Part shown: positions 6,168 to 10,385 of the stretch, one piece after another | How the letters are laid out: each line of letters opens with the position of its first letter | How positions within the stretch are numbered: the first letter of the stretch is position 1 | Assembly: GCA_016203265.1 (NCBI GenBank) | Contig: JACQNB010000012.1 | Span: forward strand, 1-10,385 | DNA: 10,385 nt | Origin: Candidatus Woesearchaeota archaeon | GTDB taxonomy: Archaea > Nanobdellota > Nanobdellia > Woesearchaeales > ARS49 | Direction of reading: 5' to 3' | Made by a program: the position numbers and the translations under genes | The notes under the pieces: model-generated | What the model saw: only the letters and a program-made list of their open reading frames with translations | What the model was told of the DNA's origin: nothing | Database searches by the model: none

Positions 6168-6986
6168 ATGCCAAAACAAGAAACCAAAGCCATCGTGGCC
6201 GCTCCGGTCGAGGAAGTCGAGAAGCTTGACGTCGAAAAGGACGTCATTGTGGCGCCGGCGGAAGAGGAAGTCGTCAAGCCCGCTCCGGGCTCGTTCGACA
6301 TCGCGGCCTGGACTCCGAAGACGAGCGTCGGCATGAAGGTGAAAAGCGGTGAAATCAAGGACCTCGGTCCATTGCTTGACAAAGGCACACCGATCCTTGA
6401 GGCTCAAATCATCGACATCCTGCTTCCCAATCTCGAGACTGACCTGTTGTTCATCGGTCAGTCCAAGGGCAAGTTCGGCGGTGGCCAGAAAAGAATCTTC
6501 CGTCAGACGCAGAAGAAGTCGCCGGAAGGCAACAAGCCGAGTTTCGGCGTCATGGCGGTCGCGGGCAACCGCAACGGGTTTGTTGGTTTGGGCATGGGCA
6601 AAGGAAAGGATACGGTTCCGGCCCGCGAAAAGGCGGTCCGCAACGCAAAACTGGGCGTCATCAAGGTCAAGCGCGGCTGCGGCAGTTGGGAATGCAACTG
6701 TAAGACGCCGCACTCGGTTCCGTTTGAAGTGGAAGGCAAGTCAGGTTCTGCGATCATCAGACTCATTCCAGCGCCGAAAGGCAAAGGGCTCATCATCGAG
6801 CCGAACTGCGCGAAGATTCTCGCGCTTGCCGGCTTCAAGGATGTCTGGAGCAAGACCTTTGGCCAGACGCGCAACACGCACAACCTCGCTCGCGCGTGCA
6901 TGCACGCGCTCAAGAAGTTATCAACCACCAAGATCGCGCACGAGACTGCCGACAAGCTCGGCGTGCACGATGGGATGATCAAGTAA
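6168..6986 (+). CDS. rpsE: Small-subunit ribosomal protein uS5 (S5) with acidic N-terminal extension
   Basis: uS5 lines the mRNA entry channel and affects decoding accuracy. Numbered from ATG 6168 (272 aa), residues 1-42 form an extension rich in Glu, Val, Ala and Pro. The archaeal core then begins near 'AAWTPKTSVGMKVKSGEI'. The S5 double-stranded-RNA-binding-like domain covers ~86-150 ('GVMAVAGNRNGFVGLGMGKG'). The C-terminal domain begins with the archaeal Cys signature 'RGCGSWECNCKTPHSVPF' (C171, C176, C178) and continues with 'LIPAPKGKGLIIEPNCAKIL'. The start is uncertain. TTG at 6159 would overlap the uL18 stop as TTGA, copying the ATGA junctions, while ATG 6168 leaves a 5-nt gap. Neither has a good ribosome site. 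Confidence 0.95.
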   Translation: MPKQETKAIVAAPVEEVEKLDVEKDVIVAPAEEEVVKPAPGSFDIAAWTPKTSVGMKVKSGEIKDLGPLLDKGTPILEAQIIDILLPNLETDLLFIGQSKGKFGGGQKRIFRQTQKKSPEGNKPSFGVMAVAGNRNGFVGLGMGKGKDTVPAREKAVRNAKLGVIKVKRGCGSWECNCKTPHSVPFEVEGKSGSAIIRLIPAPKGKGLIIEPNCAKILALAGFKDVWSKTFGQTRNTHNLARACMHALKKLSTTKIAHETADKLGVHDGMIK

Positions 6987-6987
6987 C

Positions 6988-7437
6988 ATGGCAGACGCTA
7001 AAAAAATTGCAAAAACGGGAACTCCAGGCTCGCCACGAACGGCAAGCGCAGGAGCCAAGCCCGAGGCGAAAACCGAACACAAAGGTCTGCTTGCGCTCAT
7101 CCGCATCCGAGGCGCGCCGAAGATGAGCGAACAGATGGTCGACACGCTCGACTATTTGAACCTCAAGACGCGCAACGCCTGCGTCTTGGTGCCGGACACG
7201 CCAAGCTTCCGCGGCATGATCAAGAAAGTCAACTCATTCATCACGTGGGGCGAGGTTTCCGACGAGACGGCAAAGCAGCTCGACGCCAAGCGCGCAGGCC
7301 CCAAGAAACACGCATTCCGACTCCACGTTCCATCCAAGGGTCTCGAACGCAAAGGCATCAAGCTGCCGTACAAGGCAGGCGGCGTGCTCGGCTACCGCGG
7401 AAAGGATATTAATGAGCTCATCATGAGGATGATCTAA
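6988..7437 (+). CDS. rpmD: Large-subunit ribosomal protein uL30 (L30), internally shortened
   Basis: uL30 is a large-subunit rRNA-binding protein. The first ~31 residues are an Ala/Lys/Pro/Gly-rich extension. The L30 domain follows: 'LLALIRIRGAPKMSEQMVDT', 'VLVPDTPSFRGMIKKVNSFI' and 'TWGEVSDETAKQL'. Archaeal and eukaryotic L30/L7 normally have a further ~45-residue helical segment between the 'KRG' strand end and the 'FRLHPP' motif. Here only a few residues lie between K101-R102 and F110-R-L-H-V-P115. The closing part, 'GGVLGYRGKDINELIMRMI', is intact. The frame is unbroken, so this looks like a real compact form, not a broken gene. GGGATGATC at 6971-6979 is the ribosome site, and ATG sits in a TAACATG junction. 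Confidence 0.94.
   Translation: MADAKKIAKTGTPGSPRTASAGAKPEAKTEHKGLLALIRIRGAPKMSEQMVDTLDYLNLKTRNACVLVPDTPSFRGMIKKVNSFITWGEVSDETAKQLDAKRAGPKKHAFRLHVPSKGLERKGIKLPYKAGGVLGYRGKDINELIMRMI
7425..7434 (+). promoter_or_regulatory. Strong Shine-Dalgarno for uL15
   Basis: GAGGATGATC, close to the archaeal consensus GAGGTGATC with one inserted base, lies in the last codons of uL30 and ends two bases before the uL15 ATG. Confidence 0.6.
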
Positions 7438-7871
7438 TGGTCGTTCACAAGCGCAGGAAAGTGCAGCGCCAACGAGGCTCGCGCACGCACGGCTGGGGCA
7501 GGCTCCACCGTGGCTCGGGAAACAAGGGCGGCGCGGGCAATGCAGGATCGGGCAAGAAGGCGGACGCAAAGAAACCAAGCTTCCGATTCCGCGTTTTCGG
7601 AAAGCACGGATTCATACCGCACAACCATCAGGCATTCGAGCACACCATCAACCTCAAGGACGTTGAAATGCACATGTCGCAATGGATTGCGGGCAAGCAC
7701 GCAACGGGCACGAACACCACGGCAACCATCGACTTGACCAAACTTGGCTACACCAAGCTGTTGAGCGAGGGCCGCGTCACGTCAAAACTCACCATCACCA
7801 TCGCATCGGCATCAAAGAGAGCTGTTGAAAAGGTGAAAGCTGCTGGCGGTACCGTCACAGTAGGTGCATGA
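7437..7871 (+). CDS. rplO: Large-subunit ribosomal protein uL15 (L15)
   Basis: uL15 binds 23S rRNA and helps late large-subunit assembly. The 144-aa archaeal-type protein has a basic, glycine-rich, unstructured N-terminus ('RGSRTHGWGRLHRGSGNKGG', 'AGNAGSGKK'). Then come 'FRVFGKHGFIPHNHQ' and a C-terminal globular part with 'IDLTKLGYTKLLSEGRVTSK' and 'AVEKVKAAGGTV'. The start codon shares one base with the uL30 stop (TAATG). It is preceded by a strong ribosome site, GAGGATGATC, at 7425-7434. The stop overlaps the secY start (ATGA). Confidence 0.96.
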   Translation: MVVHKRRKVQRQRGSRTHGWGRLHRGSGNKGGAGNAGSGKKADAKKPSFRFRVFGKHGFIPHNHQAFEHTINLKDVEMHMSQWIAGKHATGTNTTATIDLTKLGYTKLLSEGRVTSKLTITIASASKRAVEKVKAAGGTVTVGA

Positions 7872-9262
7872 GTGTTCTCGACGCGCTCGTCGAGCGCATT
7901 CCCGAAGTAGCGGGCCCGCTGCAGAAGAAGCTGTCGTTCAAGGAAAAGCTGAAGTGGACGACCATCACGCTGGTTTTGTTCTTCGCGCTTTCGCTCGTGC
8001 CCCTGTTCGGGCTTGGCGCGAACGCGTTGCAACGTTTCGAATTCATCTCGATCATCTTGGGCGCGAGCTTCGGCAGCATTCTCAGCCTCGGTATCGGCCC
8101 GCTCGTGACGGCAAGCATCGTGCTGCAATTGCTCAACGGTGCGGGCATTCTGAAGTTCGACCTGACAACGCACGAGGGCAAGAAAAAGTTCCAAGGCGTG
8201 CAGCAATTGACGTCTATCGCGTTCATCATCTTCGAAGCCATCATTTACGTGTTCATGGGCGGCCTTGCGCCGGCTCCCGAATTGGCGGGAACGGCATTGT
8301 ATTTGCAATTGCAATGGTTGCTGATTTTGCAGCTCTTCCTAGGTGGATTCCTTGTCATGCTTATGGATCAGCTCGTGACAAAGTGGGGTTTTGGCTCGGG
8401 TATTTCACTCTTCATCGCGGCCGGCGTGTCGCAAAGCCTCTTCATCCGTGCGCTTTCGCCGTTGCCGTCCCCGACGACTCCAGGCATTGCCACGGGCGCG
8501 ATTCCTGCGCTCGTGCAGAGTCTGCTTGCGGGAGACCCGCAAGGCGCGGGCTTGATGCTTGCCGGGCTTATTTCAACGATTGTGGTGTTCGTCATCGCAG
8601 TCTATCTGCAAGCAATGAAAGTCGAAATTCCGCTTTCCTTTGGCCGCGTCCGAGGCTACGGCATCCGGTGGCCATTGCACTTCGTCTACACGAGCAACAT
8701 GCCCGTCATCCTCGTCTCAGCATTGCTCGCGAACCTGCAATTGTGGGGCAACCTCTTGCAGAATTGGGGCTATCCGGTATTGGGCACGTTCATCAACGGA
8801 CAACCATCTTCCGGCCTTGCGTTATGGTTAACGCCGCAGAGCATCATCGGCTCATTGATTAAAGGCAGCATACAGTTCGCGGACGTCGCGCACTCGCTCG
8901 TCTACATCATATTTCTGGTTGTCGGCGCCGTCGTATTCTCGCTGTTCTGGGTGCAAACATCCGGCATGGACGCGCGCAGTCAAGCAAAGCAGATGATGGC
9001 GTCCGGGTTGCAGATTCCGGGTTTCCGCCGCGACGAACGGGTGTTGGAACGCGTGCTCGATCGGTATATTTACCCATTGACCGTGATGGGCGCCATCACC
9101 GTTGGCTTCCTTGCCGCGATTGCGGACGTGTCCGGCGCATTGACGAACGGCACCGGCCTGTTGTTGACCGTCATGATCATCTACCGTCTCTATGAAGATA
9201 TCGCGCGCCAGCACATGATGGACATGAACCCGATGATGCGCAAGTTCATGGGTGGTGAATAA
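7868..9262 (+). CDS. secY: Protein translocase subunit SecY (Sec61 alpha homolog)
   Basis: SecY is the channel-forming subunit of the SecYEG/Sec61 translocon in the cytoplasmic membrane, working with SecE and Sec-beta. The 464-aa product has the usual archaeal length and about ten hydrophobic segments starting near residue 30. Landmarks are the region after TM1 expected to form the plug (~50-66), TM2 'SLGIGPLVTASIVLQLL' and the conserved 'KWGFGSGISLFIAAGV' (~172-187). Next are 'YGIRWPLHFVYTSNMPVIL' (~264-282) and the C-terminal cytoplasmic loop 'IPGFRRDERVLERVLDRYIY'. The sequence ends with 'GFLAAIADVSGALTNGTGLL' and 'IIYRLYEDIARQ'. Start is ATGA-overlapped with uL15, with AGGTG at 7862-7866. 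In many archaea adk follows, but here it is absent and the next gene overlaps by one base. Confidence 0.98.
   Translation: MSVLDALVERIPEVAGPLQKKLSFKEKLKWTTITLVLFFALSLVPLFGLGANALQRFEFISIILGASFGSILSLGIGPLVTASIVLQLLNGAGILKFDLTTHEGKKKFQGVQQLTSIAFIIFEAIIYVFMGGLAPAPELAGTALYLQLQWLLILQLFLGGFLVMLMDQLVTKWGFGSGISLFIAAGVSQSLFIRALSPLPSPTTPGIATGAIPALVQSLLAGDPQGAGLMLAGLISTIVVFVIAVYLQAMKVEIPLSFGRVRGYGIRWPLHFVYTSNMPVILVSALLANLQLWGNLLQNWGYPVLGTFINGQPSSGLALWLTPQSIIGSLIKGSIQFADVAHSLVYIIFLVVGAVVFSLFWVQTSGMDARSQAKQMMASGLQIPGFRRDERVLERVLDRYIYPLTVMGAITVGFLAAIADVSGALTNGTGLLLTVMIIYRLYEDIARQHMMDMNPMMRKFMGGE
9251..9258 (+). promoter_or_regulatory. Strong Shine-Dalgarno for the DUF106/EMC3-like gene
   Basis: GGTGGTGA lies in the last codons of secY (Gly-Gly-Glu), three bases before ATG 9262. 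It fixes the start and suggests robust translation of this last gene of the operon. Confidence 0.7.
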
Positions 9263-10026
9263 TGGCTTGGTTCTCGTTTCTTGATCCGGTCATGAATTTC
9301 CTGCTCGGTTGGATGCTCAACTTCTCGCCGTTCGTCAGCATCCTGTTGTTGTCGGTCGCGCTGTCTCTCTTCATCACGCTTGTCTACAAGTACACGACGA
9401 ATCAGAGCTTGATGAAGGACTTGAAAGACGAACTGAAGGCATTCCAACAACAGATGAAGGAGCTGAAGCATGATCCGAACGCGATGATGGATGTCAACAA
9501 GAAAGCGATGGAGACGAACCTCAAGTACATGACGCACAGCTTCAAACCGATGCTGTTCACGTTTCTGCCCATCATCCTCATTTTCGGCTGGCTGAATGCG
9601 CACTTCGCGTACGAGCCCATTCATCCGGGCCAAGAATTCACGATGACGGTTGCGTTCGACAAGACGGCCATCGGCGGCATCAGTGTGCTCGCGCCGGATG
9701 GCTTGTTGGTCACGAGCGACGAAACCAAGACGGTCACGGACGGCAATGCCATTTTCACGCTCAAAGGAGAAGCCGAAGGCATATACCCGGTGGGGTTCTC
9801 ATTCAATAACCAAACCTACACCAAGGAAGTGCGCATCAGCCAAGCGCGCAGCTACATCGAACCTCTTTTGGTCGTGAATGACGGCAGCATCAAGAGCATC
9901 ACGACAACGCACGAGAAAACAAAAGTCATCAAGATCGGCAGCTTCGGCATCACGTGGCTCTGGAGTTACATCATCTTCTCGCTCGTGTTCTCGATTGCGA
10001 TGCGAAAAATGCTCAAAGTCTATTGA
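9262..10026 (+). CDS. DUF106 / EMC3-TMCO1-like membrane protein (Oxa1/YidC superfamily)
   Basis: The family is related to YidC/Oxa1/EMC3 and is thought to help insert membrane proteins. The 254-aa product shows TM1 at ~23-42 ('FVSILLLSVALSLFITLVYK') and a charged, coiled-coil-like cytoplasmic region at ~47-90 ('MKDLKDELKAFQQQMKELKH', 'DPNAMMDVNKKAMETNLKYM'). TM2 lies at ~97-116 and TM3 at ~228-248, with a short basic C-terminus. Between TM2 and TM3 lies a ~105-residue segment of alternating polar and hydrophobic residues that looks beta-rich and Ig-like and would be extracytoplasmic. A strong GGTGGTGA (9251-9258) precedes the start, which overlaps the secY stop as TAATG. Position after secY fits the known archaeal neighbourhood. 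Family call is by recognition of motifs and topology; the insertion role is inferred from the superfamily. Confidence 0.88.
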   Translation: MAWFSFLDPVMNFLLGWMLNFSPFVSILLLSVALSLFITLVYKYTTNQSLMKDLKDELKAFQQQMKELKHDPNAMMDVNKKAMETNLKYMTHSFKPMLFTFLPIILIFGWLNAHFAYEPIHPGQEFTMTVAFDKTAIGGISVLAPDGLLVTSDETKTVTDGNAIFTLKGEAEGIYPVGFSFNNQTYTKEVRISQARSYIEPLLVVNDGSIKSITTTHEKTKVIKIGSFGITWLWSYIIFSLVFSIAMRKMLKVY

Positions 10027-10043
10027 GCGCTCCATGTGCAACA

Positions 10044-10079
10044 AGGGGGTGTTCTAGTATCGTTTTTTGCAAACCCCCT
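10044..10079 (+). terminator. Probable transcription terminator of the ribosomal operon
   Basis: AGGGGGT (10044-10050) and ACCCCCT (10073-10079) form a perfect 7-bp inverted repeat. The 22-base loop contains a T6 run (10063-10068). Archaeal RNA polymerase stops at T-runs, so T6 just 37-42 bases past the last stop codon is the likely signal. The T-run is inside the loop and not after the stem, so this is not a bacterial-type intrinsic terminator. The hairpin may instead be a downstream processing or second element. Confidence 0.6.
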
Positions 10080-10146
10080 ACTGACAGTCTTATGCACGAA
10101 GAAAACGCAGTTCTCCACCCGAAATCAAGGGGTGCCTAGTGCCCAA
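10080..10146. other. Intergenic stretch with no recognised gene
   Basis: Between the terminator-like repeat and the AT-rich promoter lie ~65 bases. I see only a weak 5-bp hairpin (CACCC 10116-10120 with GGGTG 10130-10134) and a 15-codon ORF (10092-10139) without a ribosome site. No tRNA, C/D-box or other RNA signature is visible. Confidence 0.5.
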
Positions 10147-10204
10147 ATATCCATATTTAAACACAAAAGTATTTAAATACATCCGCTTATAAAGGCTTAA
10201 ATAC
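10147..10204 (+). promoter_or_regulatory. AT-rich promoter region of tbp with several TATA-like boxes
   Basis: This is the only markedly AT-rich stretch in the window. TATA-like elements are TTAAACAC (10157-10164), TTAAATAC (10173-10180), TTATAAAG (10187-10194) and a second TTAAATAC (10197-10204). The second element lies inside a perfect 12-bp palindrome, GTATTTAAATAC (10169-10180). Using the usual archaeal spacing of about 25-27 bp from the TATA centre, starts near 10202, 10216 or 10227 are possible. The promoter call is firm in kind; which box is used is not decidable by reading. Confidence 0.75.
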
Positions 10205-10215
10205 AACGCGAGAGA

Positions 10216-10243
10216 GTTCCGACGGAACCGGGGGGTTCCGACG
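10216..10243 (+). repeat. Direct repeat GTTCCGACG with central inverted GGAACC in the tbp leader
   Basis: GTTCCGACG occurs at 10216-10224 and again at 10235-10243. Between them, GGAACC (10224-10229) can pair either with the left copy (GTTCC 10216-10220 with GGAAC 10224-10228, 3-base loop) or with GGTTCC (10234-10239, 4-base G loop). The two hairpins exclude each other. The element lies 20 bases before the tbp start codon, so it may be an operator or an RNA leader structure. Confidence 0.65.
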
Positions 10244-10263
10244 TTGTCATTTGGGGGATTCAC

Positions 10264-10385
10264 ATGAAGAAAGAAGCAAAATCCGGCAAAGAGATCAAAG
10301 TCGTCAACATCGTCGTTTCTGCCAAGCTCGGCCAGGACATTCCGTTGGAAAAGATGGCGGCCACGTTAAGCAACACAGAATACAA
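10264..10385 (+). CDS. tbp: TATA-box-binding protein (TBP), 5' part; runs off the window
   Basis: TBP binds archaeal TATA boxes and recruits TFB and RNA polymerase. Only 40 full codons are visible. After a short Lys-rich start they read 'IKVVNIVVSAKLGQDIPLEK' and 'MAATLSNTEY'. This matches the first strand and helix of the first TBP repeat ('VVNxVxSxxLGQxxxLxxxA...L...EYN'). ATG 10264 is preceded by GGGGGAT (10253-10259) as a possible ribosome site. The gene is in the same direction as the ribosomal operon but separated by 237 bp with its own terminator and promoter signals, so it is probably a separate unit. Identity rests on a short N-terminal match. Confidence 0.88.
   Translation, partial: MKKEAKSGKEIKVVNIVVSAKLGQDIPLEKMAATLSNTEY

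Noticed and set aside
7864..8862. 332-codon + strand frame overlapping secY
   Set aside because: It is in another frame inside secY, with an Arg/His/Ala-rich unnatural composition; SecY is unmistakable in the other frame.
10116..10134. CACCC/GGGTG hairpin
   Set aside because: Only 5 bp with a 9-base loop and no T-run after it; easily due to chance.
10092..10139. 15-codon ORF in the intergenic region
   Set aside because: No ribosome site, no homology I can see, and length is within chance expectation.
10027..10263. Possible small RNA gene (C/D-box type or tRNA) between the operon and tbp
   Set aside because: A CTGA is present near 10080, but there is no RTGATGA C box partner and no tRNA-like cloverleaf.
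1..10385. Mobile elements, CRISPR arrays, defence or novel gene systems
   Set aside because: The whole window is filled by recognisable housekeeping genes in canonical order; no regular repeats, transposase motifs or foreign-looking genes were found.

Overview
The window is the distal part of an archaeal S10-spc ribosomal-protein operon, all on the + strand, followed by the first codons of the gene for TATA-binding protein (TBP). The archaeal assignment rests on several points. Archaeal/eukaryotic-type proteins eS4, eL32 and eL19 lie inside the spc order. A SUI1-type initiation factor (aIF1) follows uL29. SecY is of archaeal type. A DUF106/EMC3-like membrane protein follows SecY, and TBP lies downstream behind archaeal TATA-like boxes and a poly-T terminator. 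The coding sequence is GC-rich by eye (many GCG, CTC, AAG, ATC codons), so the AT-rich upstream region of tbp stands out. I cannot assign the lineage. The missing rnp1 and adk genes, the compact uL30 and the low-complexity tails would fit a divergent or DPANN-like archaeon, but that is inference.

Layout: uS3 (3' part, 1-501); uL29; aIF1; uS17; uL14; uL24; eS4; uL5; uS14; uS8; uL6; eL32; eL19; uL18; uS5; uL30; uL15; SecY; DUF106/EMC3-like protein (to 10026); a 237-bp intergenic region with a terminator and a promoter; and the 5' end of tbp (from 10264). No gap between the first 19 genes exceeds 12 bases, so they look like one polycistronic unit. Most junctions take one of three forms: ATGA (4-nt overlap), TAATG (1-nt overlap) or TAACATG (stop, one C, start). 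This suggests strong translational coupling.

Functionally the unit makes small- and large-subunit ribosomal proteins and the start-codon fidelity factor aIF1. It ends with two membrane-insertion proteins, the SecY channel and a YidC/Oxa1-superfamily relative. Ribosome supply is thus tied to protein export and membrane insertion. TBP, the general transcription factor, appears to be a separate unit. Its upstream region is the only substantial non-coding DNA here and holds the most interesting regulatory structure: several TATA-like elements, a repeated 9-mer, and mutually exclusive hairpins.

I saw no mobile elements, CRISPR arrays, tRNA or rRNA genes, or defence-type genes, and no evidence for a wholly new system. 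The points most worth checking are the tbp leader/promoter, the internally shortened uL30, the absent rnp1 and the low-complexity tails on many ribosomal proteins.
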